Part shown: one piece after another, positions 50,761 through 63,415 of the stretch | Numbering within the stretch: the first letter of the stretch is position 1 | Layout: each line of letters starts with the position of its first letter | Assembly: GCA_018340805.1 (NCBI GenBank) | Contig: JACMZG010001913.1 | Coordinates: forward strand, 10,700,608-10,764,607 | From: Microvelia longipes | Taxonomy: Eukaryota > Arthropoda > Insecta > Hemiptera > Veliidae | Length of the DNA: 64,000 nucleotides | Reading direction: 5' to 3' | The notes under the pieces: generated by a model | Told to the model about the DNA's origin: nothing | The model's input: only the letters and a program-made list of their open reading frames with translations | Database searches by the model: none | Made by a program: the position numbers and the translations under genes

Positions 50761-50901
50761 CTTTATTAGTTTACGAACAGGCCAAATAGCCTAATTTATA
50801 AAGTTTAAAAGAAAAATACATTGTTTAAAAAGAGGAATTATACAAAAAACTTAACTTCAAAGAAATCTTAAGAAGCATATAAATAAATCAAACAATGAGT
50901 A

Positions 50902-50905
50902 CATT

Positions 50906-50987
<82 letters not shown>
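50902..50987. repeat. (CA)n/(TA)n microsatellite
   Basis: About 37 bp CA then about 48 bp TA-rich. Confidence 0.95.
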
Positions 50988-50989
<2 letters not shown>

Positions 50990-51184
50990 TGATCGGTCAC
51001 CTGTATAAATTTAGAAAGTTTTTTAACTATTGTTTTCGACTTGTAAAACAGAAATGTTTTACAAGTCGTAAATTTCTAAGCGAATTATTAGTTAATCAAG
51101 TAAAAATTTAAAATACGTAAAAAATCGTATACTTGGTGATAAAAAGTAATGAAAAATTGTCAAAAGAGTGCGTCCGCAGTGAGG

Positions 51185-51262
51185 ATAAAAATTGTAATCT
51201 TTGACAAAAGATTAAGACACTACCAGCTGAGCTAAAAGAGGAAAGCGACAAAAGCAATTTTT
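51185..51262 (-). repeat. tRNA-like unit with a canonical A box
   Basis: Minus strand TAGCTCAGCTGGTAG (51234-51220) is a textbook tRNA D-arm/A box. An anticodon-arm-like hairpin follows (AATCTT with AAGATT). The T-arm is degraded (no GGTTC), so a tRNA pseudogene or SINE head rather than a functional tRNA. Confidence 0.6.
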
Positions 51263-52110
51263 CTTCCTTTAGTTACTTTTCTCGAGGTAGATTCAGACTA
51301 GGAGTTAAGTGATACTTTTCTCCCGATACAAGAGGAAGAAAAGTAAACTTTTCTCTTTTAGGAGTAAAACTAGATTATGTCACTAGGCTGTAAAATGAGA
51401 TTTATAGCTTGACGAGCGAAACGAGTCAACAATTAATTTCCAAACCAATAAAAGCCATGTTGCATATACTATTTTTTAGAAGCGCTATCGATAAAATAAA
51501 ATTTAAAAATATTAAACATTATTTACCATTAAGAGTAGCAGGTATGAAGTAAAATTTTAAAGCCGGCGGACGTGAAGTAAAATTTTTATCACATGAGCAA
51601 TATTTTTTTTCTTTAGTGACATTTTTAAAGTTATAAAGCAGACACTTTACAGCCGCCCTCATAAAAATGTAATTATCTTAGAGAGTGAACTCGGAGCAAT
51701 GTTTAAGTGACTGCCACCGATTTTTCAGATGATGCTGGGCATCAAATCAAAATTTTATTAATGCACAACCTTAAATTTAATTTAACTTAAAGGTAACATT
51801 TGTGATTAATTAATTACGAGTCCTTCAAATAGGTTTGTACAATTAGAAGTTAACTTACAAACATTCAGCAGCAGGACTTAACTAAAACAAAAAATATTAC
51901 TTATTAAATTATGTTTGGAGGAATCAAAAACAATAGGCTTCGGGACTGAGATATATATAAGGTTGATGTTAGTAGCAAGTTTCAGTTCGATTCGACATGG
52001 ACTTTGTAAGTTATTGTTTTTCGCGGAAAAGTCAAGAAAGAAAATGTCGTACATATACCTTATTACCTCAATTTCTTTAAAAATTCGCTAAAAACGGGCA
52101 ACTTACAAAT
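51263..52110. other. No recognised gene
   Basis: AT-rich. A weak likeness to repeat I (ACTTTTCTCCC blocks) near 51310-51365. Confidence 0.45.
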
Positions 52111-52113
52111 TAA

Positions 52114-52114
<1 letters not shown>

Positions 52115-52191
<77 letters not shown>
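52115..52191. repeat. (TA)n microsatellite
   Basis: About 77 bp of TA. Confidence 0.97.
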
Positions 52192-52193
<2 letters not shown>

Positions 52194-52813
52194 TAAGGTA
52201 GAGCCGCACTCGCTTTTAGGGTTGGATTCCATCCTTGCATTTTAATAGCACATTTTTATTCAAAATTAAATTTTATTTTAGTTTTTTTTAGTTAAGCAAA
52301 TCAGTTAAATGGTTTATGCTACGTTAGTTAGGTTTAGGTTACGTTAAGTTACGGCTACCAAATTTAATTTACCACTTTTTTAGTTAAATAAATTATTCTA
52401 ATAGATCAATTAAGATTAAATAGAGAAGATTAATTAAGAAAAATATTAACAAAAATAATAATAAAATAAAATAGTTATATTTTAATAGTAATAAATTAAA
52501 ATTAGGTTAATAATTAATTAACAGTCATGTAAATAAACAATAGTGCTTCATAAGCAAAGAAGAGTTAGGACAAATAATTAAGTAATAAAAAATAATAATG
52601 ATAATATTTATTTTCATCAATAAAAATACATTAATATTCACTATGCTAATTTTTATTATGTATAATAAGACTATTTTTTAATTATATTTTGACTTTATGA
52701 TTTAAGAAGACAAAAAAGAAACTATACAGGGCAAAAAATAATCTTATTTTATAATACACTGGTATACATCATTTTACTTATTGATGACAGCTCTCAGTAA
52801 GTGTTTTAGAAAC
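52192..52813. other. No recognised feature
   Basis: AT-rich. A GTTACGTTAAG-type patch near 52320-52350. Confidence 0.5.
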
Positions 52814-52821
52814 ACCTAGAG

Positions 52822-53724
52822 CAGCGTTCCCCAACCTTTTCAGTACCGCGACCCTATAATTTGCTTTTCTTAAGTTTGGCTACCCAAATTCATTATTTTG
52901 CATAACCTGAAAATTGCAGGCGTTTTTATTTATTGCCGAACTAGTTATGACCCTACAGACATCGTCAAATCATAATTTTCATGAGGTTTTTATACCTAAA
53001 TAGAAAACTACACACTAATTGGAGTTCAAAAGAAGTCCATTATATAATTATATATATAGCAATAAAATATAAAATAAAAAATTAAATTTATAAATGAGCA
53101 TTTATTATTTAAAGGAAAAAATCAAATAATGATTATAGTAAGCAAAAAAAATAAAAAAATAAAATATGTATCATATCAATGACTAATTTGTTGCGGTTGT
53201 TTTCCACTAATAAGTCAAGTCGTGTTTTGTTTATTCATTTCACTACTTTAATTAAAACGGAAAACTATAAAATAAATAAACTGATAAAATAATTTTAATT
53301 AAAAAACTTGTACGCGATATTAAACTACGTTGATGTTTGTTGGAACCAAATTCACATATAATTGAACATTATAATTTTAATAACCCGAACCTTTAAAAGA
53401 AGTAATAAGAAACTGTTAAACACAGTATTATCATAGGTATAACAATTCATCAAAGTTAGCAAGAATTAGATAAAGGGTGCCTCTGTCGGTAAAGGACTTC
53501 TTAGAAATTTTTTGGTCGCGGCTTCTTTGGTTATCGCATGTTTAAAGTATTAACAATTTCTAAAAATAATATCTGTTTAAGCAAATCTGTTATTTGCCTA
53601 TAATATATATCTTTTCACATAAATCTTAGTCATTTTTTGGTACATGATAATAAAAAATTTGGCGACCCAAAAAATTTCGTTCGCGACCCAATCTGTGTCA
53701 CGACCCAAGGGTTGGGAAGGGCTG
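52822..53724. mobile_element. Non-autonomous hAT element, perfect 8-bp target duplication
   Basis: Ends CAGCGTTCCCCAACC and GGTTGGGAAGGGCTG are the classic hAT C-A-G..T-T-C-C-C-A-A-C-C type. ACCTAGAG is exactly duplicated (52814-52821, 53725-53732). 903 bp, no transposase ORF. Subterminal CGCGACCC and GCGACCCAA blocks repeat inside. Confidence 0.9.
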
Positions 53725-53732
53725 ACCTAGAG

Positions 53733-54124
53733 CGAGGGCTCCGTCTCTAGTATTCTTACATTAAGTCTCTATTAAGTACACATCCGTCATCCGTCTTTAT
53801 TAAGTTAGTAGTCTTTATAAAGTTATTTACTTATTATTTACACATCTACATCCGTCTCTATTAAGTTAACATTAATTCTTAGTTAACAATTAATATTTAA
53901 ATAATCACGGTTTAAAACAATTTTCCACTTTTCTTGACATTAAAAGACATTATAGGAATTACAGAATCGGTGTTTCTGACATTGCATGCAATCAGGATAT
54001 ATCACAATGACATTTTGACTAAAATTACAACAAATTATTATTATTTAGTTGTCACACATCATGACTAAATCACTCAGTCGGAGAAAAAGAAAATATACAC
54101 ACAGGAAAATCAGTCAAGAAGGAA
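53733..54124. other. No gene; short repeats of ATTAAGT..CATCCGTC
   Basis: 53750-53880 repeats TCCGTCTCTATTAAGTTA-like blocks three to four times irregularly. Otherwise unassigned. Confidence 0.5.
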
Positions 54125-54336
54125 AACTATTGGGTGCGGGGTACCTTGGAACTTTTTCATCACCATAAATATTCGGATTAAAAGCCGACAACGATTATTT
54201 TGTTATAACCTTAACTTACTCTTAGAGGAGGTTTCAATGTGGTTACACAGAGCCCCTGAGAGCCCCATAAAAATGTTTCAGGCCTCTCAATGTATTAAGA
54301 TAGACTATGCCCCCTCTAGTATACACCTCTATGGAC
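54125..54336 (-). mobile_element. 5S-composite tail then partial M1
   Basis: GGGTGCGGGGTACCTTGGAA (54125-54160) is the antisense composite tail. 54200-54336 is an antisense half M1 (ACACAGAGCCCCTGAGAG, ..CACCTCTATG). Confidence 0.65.
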
Positions 54337-54689
54337 ATCATGATTTACTTATTATTTCTTTGGGACTCAATTGGCCCCTTCCATGTAAACAATTATAACA
54401 TAAAGACATCCAGGAAAAATTCCTAAAATTCATTGAAAAAATAAATTTTGATGACTTACTTTAAGTAATTTAAATTCACTAACCATAACATCAATTAAAG
54501 AAGATATCACGATTTTAATTTTAAAACATTAAATCGGACTTAAAAGAAACAAAATTTGAAGTATTTACTACTGAAACAACGAAAAAAATCAGTATGTTGG
54601 AATTAACATTTTCGAAGTTCATTTTAACAAGATAAAGTTTCAAGATAAAAAGAAATAATAAATTACAAGAAATACGGAGATTAAAAAAT

Positions 54690-55275
54690 TCTGGCGCGGT
54701 GGTCCGCATGTCGGGCGAATTTCCTTTGGATGCGTGTTTCCGTGCTTTTTACATTATATAAGTTTACAACTAGTAAATAAATAATTCCGGCGCGGTGGTC
54801 CGCTGTCGGGCGAATTTCATTTAGAATGCGTGTTTCCGTGCTAAACAACCCATTTCTTGCTTATGCAAGAGCTATGCCCATTGCGTGGTTCCGGTTCAGG
54901 CTTTAGAACCTAAGCAGTTACTCAATTGTCAAGCACTGCTCGTAACTCATTTTGTCTGTATTTTCCAAAGGAAATGCGCATAATCATCCAGTTGTTGTAC
55001 AAAACTATGCCTCTAAAATTAGAAGTACGCACTATTATTTGCACTAGTTTAAAGATTAGTTACTTATCTTTAAGCTTAGTCAGTTATCTTTAAAGGTTTT
55101 AGCGCATTTCCTTTGGAAAATACAGAAAAAATGAGTTACGAGCAGTGCTTGACAATTGAGTAACTGCTTAGGTTCTAAAGCATGAACCGGAACCACGCAA
55201 TGGGCAAAAAAAAGCACGGAAACACGCATCCAAAGGAAATTCGCCCGACATGCGGACCACCACGCCAGAATTATT
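54690..55275. repeat. Repeat F as an inverted pair
   Basis: The left side (two roughly 53-bp motifs at 54692 and 54787 plus common tail to 54985) is mirrored by 55085-55275 on the minus strand, with about 100 bp of spacer. The arms share GCGTGGTTCCGGTTCA, GAACCTAAGCAGTTACTC and TCAAGCACTGCTCG. Confidence 0.75.
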
Positions 55276-55289
55276 TTTAGTTGTAAACT

Positions 55290-55545
55290 TATATTAGGTA
55301 AAAAACGATAAAAAATTATTGTCCTACTAGGATTTGAACCCAGTACTCTGGGTTTGAGAGCTCGCATCCAAAGGAAATTCGCCCGACATGTGGACCACCG
55401 CGCCAGAATTATTTTCTAGTTGTAAACTTTTATTTAGTAAAAAAAAAACGATAAAAAATTATCGACCCTTCCAGGATGTGAACCCAGGTACCCTGAGTTT
55501 GAGTGGTCGTATTGACTCCGGACCACTGCCATTTAACTCAGAGGC
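55290..55545 (-). repeat. Two tRNA-like SINE units in tandem
   Basis: Minus strand unit 1: A-box-like TGGCGCGGTGGTCC (about 55406), the F-type GCGAATTTCCTTTGGATGCG, a B box CTGGGTTCAAATCCTAG (about 55350-55325), then AATTTTTTATCG and a T run, a Pol III-type stop. Unit 2 (55540-55440) has TGGCAGTGGTCCGG, CTGGGTTCACATCCTGG and a T run. Confidence 0.7.
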
Positions 55546-55950
55546 CCAAAAAACATTGAAAACGACACCCTACTCGAAATTTAATTTTTAACGACCGTAA
55601 TGTTGGTTTTCTATATTTTTTGTGGTTTTTTCGACTTTTTGGTAACTTAAAGTGGTCGTATCGTCTTCGGACCGGTTTCATTCGATTCAGCGCCCAAAAT
55701 TACATAGAAAACGACACCCTACTCGAAATTTATTTTTTATCGACCTAAATTTTGGTTTTTGGAATTTACAATGGTTTTTCGATTTTTAGGTCTTTTAGAG
55801 TGGTCGTATCGACTTCGGACCGGTTTTATTCGATTCAGCGTCTCAAAAACATAAATATTGACCTTTTTCGCGGCAAAAGATATTAACCCTGAATTTTGCT
55901 GATTTTTTGAAAATTTCGCTGAACTCAAACCGGGTTAATGACGACACAAA
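55500..55950. repeat. 148-bp tandem repeat, about 3 copies
   Basis: GTGGTCGTAT starts at 55503, 55652 and 55800 (periods 149 and 148). Each is followed by CTTCGGACCGGTTTCATTCG-like and AACGACACCCTACTCGAAAT-like blocks, with increasing divergence. Confidence 0.85.
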
Positions 55951-56058
55951 AACCTGGTTTTCAATAGGGTTCGTGTCCTTCCAAAGGTTGATTTTTGCAC
56001 CAAGTTTGGTTAAAAAATTTTCCGTTCGAAAGATAGAGTGTTTACAAGAAAAGTGTCT

Positions 56059-56261
<203 letters not shown>

Positions 56262-56278
56262 GCGAAATTTTTTTTTTC

Positions 56279-56362
56279 GTCATTAGGGACCTCTGAAACG
56301 GATTTGTGTCGTGGTCCGAGGTTCGAATTCCGCCATGACGCCTATCCCATTAGCGAATTTTT
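56279..56362 (+). repeat. SINE-like unit with a B box
   Basis: CATTAGGGACCTCTGAAACGG, then TGGTCCGAGGTTCGAATTCC with a clear B box GGTTCGAATTCC, ending CCCATTAGCG. Related to 22996-23113 (minus). Confidence 0.6.
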
Positions 56363-57050
56363 TCCCAAAGGAAATTCGCTAAAACAAACAAAGTGTTTAA
56401 AATGCATGTAGTACATATGTGGAACATGCTAAAATATACGGCCCATCAGTAGGGATACTACTGAGGAAAAACAGAAAAAAAAAAAAAACTTATTATTTCT
56501 ACGCCAACTGAATATGTGGGACTGTAGGACAATTACTTTACTGCATTGGTTACGATTTCTTGATTTGTGCTAGTTACAAGTTTCGACAAATGAACATTAT
56601 GAAGAGAAGCTATTGTTGAATGATAGTCATAATAAATTGAGAGGAAATACTTTTTTAAATAAACGACCCAAACAAATTATATTGACATACATTTCTTTAT
56701 GTTTACTAATTTCTTTTGTAAATGTCTATAATGAGAAGCGAGAAAACAAATTAAGATAAATTAACAGAATAAACAAAACCGAACTGCTTTCAATCAAACT
56801 ATAGACTCATGAACAGGCCCGCAGCTTTTTATTTTCATGCGGAGGAAGCGTGCTCTAGTGTTTGTTACTGTCTTACAGCTGAAAGTAAATTAGTATGGTA
56901 CCAAATATTAAAGACATTTAATTGACTGAAGCAATATCAGAGCAAAGAAAATACAGAGAGAGTCGCGCAATGGAATCTGTAGCACGAAGAGTTACACTAA
57001 GAGTTTTAAAAAAAGATGTTCGTTAAATAATGATGATGGCTTTAAATAAA
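56363..57050. other. No recognised feature
   Basis: AT-rich unassigned DNA. Confidence 0.5.
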
Positions 57051-57054
57051 GATG

Positions 57055-58336
57055 ATCGCAACAAGGCCTTTACCCTTACTTAATCGAGGATTTATCGTGA
57101 TAAGGCCTTTACCCTTACCTAATCGAGGGTTTATCACGACAAGGCCTTAACCTTTACCTAATCGATGGTTATCGGGATAAGGCTTTACCCTTACCTAATC
57201 GAGGCTTATTGCGATAGGCCTTTACCCTTATTAACCTAATCGAGGGTTTATCATGACAAGGCCTTTACCTTTACCTAATCGAAGGTTATCGCCTTTACCC
57301 TTACCTAATCGGGGCTTATCGCGACAAGGCCTTAACCTTTACCTAATCGATGGTTATCGGGATAAGGCTTTACCCTTACCTAATCGAGGGCTTATTGCGA
57401 TAAGGCCTTTACCCTTACCTTTAACCTAATCGAGGGTTTATCATGACAAGGCCTTTACCTTTACCTAATCGAAGGTTATCGCGATAAGGCTTTACCCTTA
57501 CCTAATCGAGGGCTTATCGCGACAAGGCCTTAACCTTTACCTAATCGATGGTTATCGGGATAAGGCTTTACCCTTACCTAATCGAGGGCTTATTGCGATA
57601 AGGCCTTTACCCTTACCTTTAACCTAATCGAGGGTTTATCATGACAAGGCCTTTACCTTTACCTAATCGATGGTTATCGGGATAAGGCTTTACCCTTACC
57701 TAATCGAGGGCTTATTGCGATAAGGCCTTTACCCTTACCTTTAACCTAATCGAGGGTTTATCATGACAAGGCCTTTACCTTTACCTAATCGAAGGTTATC
57801 GCGATAAGGCTTTACCCTTACCTAATCGAGGGTTTATCACGACAAGGCCTTAACCTTTACCTAATCGATGGTTATCGGGATAAGGCTTTACCCTTACCTA
57901 ATCGAGGGCTTATTGCGATAAGGCCTTTACCCTTACCTTTAACCTAATCGAGGGTTTATCATGACAAGGCCTTTACCTTTACTTAATCGAAGGTTATCGC
58001 GATAAGGCTTTACCCTTACCTAATCGAGGGCTTATCGCGATAAGGCCTTTACTCTTACCTAATCGAGGGTTTATCTTGACAAGGCTTTTAACTTTACATA
58101 ATCGAAGGTTATCGCGATAAGGCTTTACCTTACCTAATCGAGGCTTATCGCGATAAGGCCTTTACCCTTACCTAATCGAGGGTTTATCGCGATAAGGCTT
58201 TACCTTTACCTAATCGAGGGTTTATCACGACAAGGCCTTTACCTTTACCTAATCGAGGGTTTATCGCGATAAGGCCTTACCTTTACCTAATGGAGGGTTT
58301 ATCACGACAAGGCCTTTACCGTTACCTAATCGAGGC
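57055..58336. repeat. 39-bp satellite with about 198-bp higher-order repeat
   Basis: The monomer AAGGCCTTTACCCTTACCTA plus ATCGAGGGTTTATCGCGAT occurs about 32 times. In 57140-57990, variant monomers (TTAACCTTTACC, CGATGGTTATCGGGAT, GGGCTTATTGCGAT, CTTTAACC insertion) recur in fixed order with spacings of about 184-199 bp, that is, five-monomer blocks. Confidence 0.95.
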
Positions 58337-58339
58337 ACA

Positions 58340-58996
58340 CCCGAAATAAAGACCGCGAGTGGATGACGAGTGATTATACCGCTAAGTGCCAAGTCGAAGC
58401 GGTTAATCCGGGGGGGGGGAATGACGATTAATCTACTACTTAATATCCTCCGTAATAAATTGATTTCAAAACCTGTCTATCAAACAGCGAACTTACAACT
58501 TATTCTTCAAAGAATAAGAATCAAGTGATTAAGAGGCACGCTGCAGATTATAAGTCAGCCGCATAATATAAATGTTGTAACAAAACCAAAGACTTCAAGA
58601 TGTCACGCTCGCATAAGAGTATGGTGAACAAGTTACTATAAATTGCTTAATAATAAATCAAATACACATGTGTATTGCATTAACATAGAAATATATCCAC
58701 GAATAGGACGTACTTAAGTGTCTTTTTTTACAAGATACTTATATATGCAAAACTAAACTATTAATTCAAAATGATATCATGATGTACAGATACAATTGTT
58801 TAAAGTAAACAACAATTTAGTAATTATTTAAAGAAAACATTTGGGCACATGTTACCTCGAAACTGTTTTGCATACCTATATATGTATGCATTTTGCAGTA
58901 CAGTGCAGGTAACTTGTTTGCACTATAAATAGCTCCGTGCTTGGTATGCGCTGATACAACATAAATTCTGACTTAAGACTAGAGGGCTGTATATAG
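58340..58996. other. No gene recognised
   Basis: A G run (9) at 58411. A degenerate composite tail (GGGCACATGTTACCTCG) near 58842. Otherwise unassigned. Confidence 0.5.
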
Positions 58997-59683
58997 CAGG
59001 CCTGGGCAAACTTTTCTAGCAAAGGGCCGCTTAGTCTTTTTACAGCCAGTCGCGGGCCGCATTCCTTAAATTTTAAAGTATGCTAAAACTGCAACAAATT
59101 GCAGTTACGCTGGTGTTTTACTAAAGTCAAATTTATTCTCAAAGAATAAGGATTAGGGAACTTTAGCACTAAACGGAAAAAACAAAACGGAGTATCTTCG
59201 TGTGATCTTGAAATATAACTGAAGGCAAATTTTGCTAGAGTACTAGGTGTAAAAATAATCTTAAAAAGTATTCCTATGAAATAAAAGATCAAAGGGATTG
59301 TATTTTATCAACTCCTTTTCGGCAATTCACCGAAGGCAAAATATCGTGAAATAAAAATACGCTAAGATAATTAGAATTCGCCAAATCCGACAATGAGAAT
59401 TGATATGAAAGGCGGCCGCTCTTTATGTGATTTTTTCTTATCTTACTAGTTTTTGTTTCTCCAAATTTTAATGTTAAAGTAACAATCCATTATTTCCTTA
59501 TCTTGATATCTAACTTTTCATAATAATTTTGAATTAAACAATTTATTTGCTTATATACCTAATATTTTATTTACTTTTAATTTATTTTATCTTTTTTCCA
59601 AACAATTTAATTTTGCCCGCGGGCCACATAAAAATGCTCCGCGGGCCGCATGTGGCCCGCGGGCCGTAGTTTGCCCAGGCCTG
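58997..59683. mobile_element. hAT-like inverted-repeat element, 687 bp
   Basis: Terminal inverted repeat CAGGCCTGGGCAAAC and its exact inverse. GGGCCGC blocks repeat near both ends (GCGGGCCGCA). No ORF. The flanks do not show an obvious 8-bp duplication. Confidence 0.8.
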
Positions 59684-60655
59684 CAAAAGCTTCACTGAAC
59701 AAAAATAATATCAAAACATCTTAAGAATATTGATTCGTTTCTCAAAAGAAAATCAATCCTATATTAATTATAATAAAGAAAAATATTTGAAAATAAATAA
59801 AAATTAAATATTAAACCAAATTTTTATAGATGAGACGCTGATTATCTATTTTATCCAACCATTTATACATTTTATAGTTTCAAACATAATAATCCAATAT
59901 TTTATTATATATGTCATTTAATAGATATCTATAAACATCAACCATAGATCCAGTTTTGTCTCCATTAACCAGAAAAAGCATATTTATCCATTAATTTATA
60001 GCCATTAAATAATCCATGATAAAATAATCCATATTAATCTCATCCATCAGTAATTTTAAACTGAATATAAAGTAAAGTCCATAGAATTATACATGTTCAA
60101 TAATAATTCCATAATTAAGAGACTCAAAATATACAAACAACTTTCAGAGGTAAAATACGTTACTAAATTTATTAATTTAGTAATATTTACGTAATCAAGA
60201 ACTTATTGACTGACAGTAAACTTAAACTATTCACTTTGACAGTAAACTATGACTGATTACTTTAAACAAATTTTCAATTTAAATCACTTCAAACTACTAA
60301 CTCTACTTAAATTAATAATTTTCAATGACAGACTTAGCAAGGGCAAAAGACTGACACTATATGGAATAAATTTTACTAATTACGCAAAAGGTTTACGTAG
60401 GTAGGTAAATGTATTGTGCGAAGGCGCACGGTCTTGCCTCCAGGGAGTGCAGGATCCGGATAATAAACATCAAAACCATACCCTCTTCAATTTAATGTAT
60501 CACAGTATCTGTACCGAGATACATTAAATTGAACCTTTGTCCTATACCTCAACTAAAATTGAAAATTTAAATGAACACAAACTGACAATATCTGATTAAC
60601 CTAGATTAATTTTAATGTGACGTAAACAATATAAGATATAAGGAGATGTATATTC
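59684..60655. other. AT-rich; one inverted repeat near 60490-60535
   Basis: TTCAATTTAATGTATC and GATACATTAAATTGAA are perfect inverted copies with a roughly 14-nt loop. Nothing else assigned. Confidence 0.55.
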
Positions 60656-60660
60656 AGAGG

Positions 60661-60808
60661 CAGGCCCGTAGCCAGGTAGGGGCAAGGGGGCATCGCCCTC
60701 TAGAAAAAATTTAACCCCCTCTGACGACGTAGATTTTAGTGTAATTTCCTTGTAGATGTGTGACTTTAGCCCCCCCTTCGAGTTTTGGCTAACTAGGGGC
60801 CCGTTCAA
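60661..60808. mobile_element. Small MITE-like element, about 150 bp
   Basis: Starts GGCCCGTAGCCAGG and ends GGCTAACTAGGGGCCC, imperfect inverted ends of a type common in insect DNA transposons. No clear target duplication. Confidence 0.5.
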
Positions 60809-60809
60809 A

Positions 60810-60905
60810 GGAAGAGCGAAGCGAGTCCGAAGTAGTCAAGATAAGCGTAGCAAATCCATTTGGTGAAGAAAAATTGCGAAATAACCCATTCCCGATTTGT
60901 CGTAG
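60810..60905 (+). repeat. 5S-composite body/tail fragment
   Basis: GAAGAGCGAAGCGAGTCCGA, AAGCGTAGCAAATCC and AACCCATTCCCGATTTG. Confidence 0.65.
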
Positions 60906-62124
60906 TATCAACTTTACTTCATAAAATTTTAAATAGCTGTTTTAAGCAAATAGTTAGAGATAAAATAATGTAGACTAGACAAGTATGACGGCAAGACAAT
61001 ACGTTTTTATATTTAACCCACGATATTTGTGTTTTAAGCGAAATTTCGAAGAAAAAATGAGCTTATATCGTGGGAGAATGCCAATTATATAAACCAGTAA
61101 TATGACGAACTGGTGATGTACAACAACCATGTGGCCGCGAAGCGGCCACAGGGAGGCACTGGGGCTGCGAAGCGGCCCACAGCGCCGACGCTACATAGTC
61201 GAGGCGTAAAGCGTCTAATAAGGCACAACATTGGCAAAACGTTTTTTTATTTTATATTGCCTTTAACGCGCCTCACCAAAAATATTCCGAAATTTTAATT
61301 TCATCAAAATAAAAATTAAGTTCATTTTTTCGCCAAAAAATTAACTTCATGACCCCAAGTTCATTGTTTTAAATATTTACTAACACTATTTAAAACTTAT
61401 TAAAACCATGAGCTTAAGTTAATTTCACAAAAAATTATATAAAACTTGACCTTGTGGGAAAATGGTGAGTGATCGGAGACATTTTTGTCCTTCTGGAGGA
61501 GTTAAATCACTCCCTAAAGGGAGAGGTGGTTGCAATTTTAGAGCTAAAGTATATATAAAACTATCAATCTATGTGATTGATAAAACATTTTTACAAACAC
61601 AAACTATTACAGCGTGACATTATTCATATCAGAGTTATATATATAACAGTCTGATCCATCACCAGTTTATTCCTCTACGTCATTAGTAAAATTGAAATTT
61701 TTTTAAAAGTCATGATGTCATCAAAATGTTGGCAAAATTACACGCGAGACAGAAATAAAATTTGGTTCGTCACGATTTGGCAAATGTAGCGAACTTGCGA
61801 ATGCCAAAATCTAATTGTAATACAATAGTCTAGTTTGGTCTGAGTTAAATCATGCACGTCTATTTACCTACGAGAATTAACGACCGGCACAAATAATTAG
61901 AGAAATATTTTGGGGGAAAGTTAGGGCTGTACTACCCACAGCTTTTTCAAATTTTCCAAAACTGCTCCGTCATCATTTGTCGTAGACACTTGGTATTTTG
62001 TACACATACTCAACAAATTATGCTCTTGCGTCAAGGTTCTTAAATTTTTGATTCAATCGTTACAAAAGTAAACGTATATTGCATGATTTTTTTTAAATAA
62101 ATCAGTACAAAATACGTTTCCACG
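60906..62124. other. No gene; hairpin and repeat G
   Basis: 61017-61074: CCCACGATAT and ATATCGTGGG hairpin. 61085-61150 (minus) is repeat G with the GTGGCCGCGAAGCGGCCAC palindrome at 61131. The rest is unassigned. Confidence 0.5.
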
Positions 62125-62429
62125 CATAGAGATATATCACTAGAGAGGCCCTATTGGTTGAATTTTGAAACATCGAAAAAATAACCTGACCACATTCGAC
62201 TATCAATATAATCAGATAAACAGAAAAAAATTACAGTGACTTGTATAGTAGAACGCTGAAAATATAAATCAAAACACAAACAATTTGCAGTAGATTAATT
62301 ATAACCTGGACGCACTCTTAGAAGAGCTTTCAATGAGGTTACACAGAGCCCCTGAAGGCCCAAAAATGATGTTTCAGGACTCTTAATGTATTAAGATAGG
62401 CTATTCCCCCTCTAGTATATATCTCTATG
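62125..62429 (-). mobile_element. M1 MITE, full copy
   Basis: 305 bp between CATAGAGATATATCACTAGA and ATATATATCTCTATG-type ends. The flanks TTTCCACG and TTTCCGCG are a 7/8 target duplication. Confidence 0.85.
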
Positions 62430-62580
62430 TTTCCGCGGGTGAAAAAATGATTTTTTTAGAGAGAGTAAAAATAGATTTTTTTAACGTCAACACTGACAAT
62501 AAGCAAACCTCAAAAGTTCACTAAACAGTGTCACACTTTTCCTGACTATATTTATATTAGCTTTTTTTAAAAAAAGAATA

Positions 62581-62724
<144 letters not shown>

Positions 62725-63040
62725 TAAAAAGAATATTATAAATAAAGGGAAATAGTTCTAGAATCTATTATTTTTGACAAGTAAAGGTTGGTTCCGTATA
62801 GCCAAGTTAACAGGAGCGTTTAAATTGGTCACCAACTTTAGTTAATAAATTGCATTTCCTTCCAAAACTAGGATACTCAGTAATAGTAAATGAAAACTCT
62901 ACTTTAAACTTGCTGGTAGGATAAAAAACAAAAACTCTACTCTAAGGATATTATGTTTTAATTCAAAAAGAATGACAGGATATTGAAGTCTCATTTTACA
63001 TTGCATTTACATAGTATAGGATCTAATAGTCAGCATATTA
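62725..63040. other. No recognised feature
   Basis: AT-rich. Confidence 0.5.
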
Positions 63041-63041
63041 A

Positions 63042-63415
63042 AAATTCTGGCACGTAGGTCTGCAAGCCGGACAAATTTTTTTTGCAATATGTGCTTATTC
63101 TGGCACGGAGTTCTGCAAGCTAGACTAATTTTCTTTGCAATGCGTGCTTATTCTGGCACGGAGTTCTGCAAGCCGGACGAATTTTCTTTGCAATGCGTGC
63201 TTATTCTGGCACGGAATTCTGCAAGCCGGACGAATTTTCTTTGCAATGCGTGCTAATTCTGGCACGGAGTTCTGCAAGCCGGACGAATTTTCTTTGCAAT
63301 GCGTGCTTATTGTGGCACGGAGTTCTGCAAGCCGGACGAATTTTCTTTGCAATGCGTGCTTATTGTGGCACGGAGTTCTGCAAGCCGGACGAATTTTCTT
63401 TGCAATGCGTGCTTA
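63042..63415. repeat. 53-bp satellite of repeat F motif, about 7 copies
   Basis: The unit GCGTGCTTATTCTGGCACGG, AGTTCTGCAAGCCGGACGAA, TTTTCTTTGCAAT. It corresponds block by block to the dispersed F motif (CTGGCGCGGTGGTCCGCATG, TCGGGCGAATTTCC, TTTGGATGCGTG). The first two units are more divergent. Confidence 0.93.

Noticed and set aside
57055..58336. CRISPR array
   Set aside because: Direct tandem monomers without unique spacers, in an animal genome. It is a satellite.
57055..58336. Interstitial telomeric repeat (TTACCCTTACC-like)
   Set aside because: The unit is 39 bp with CGAGGG and GCGAT blocks and does not contain the insect TTAGG repeat in register.
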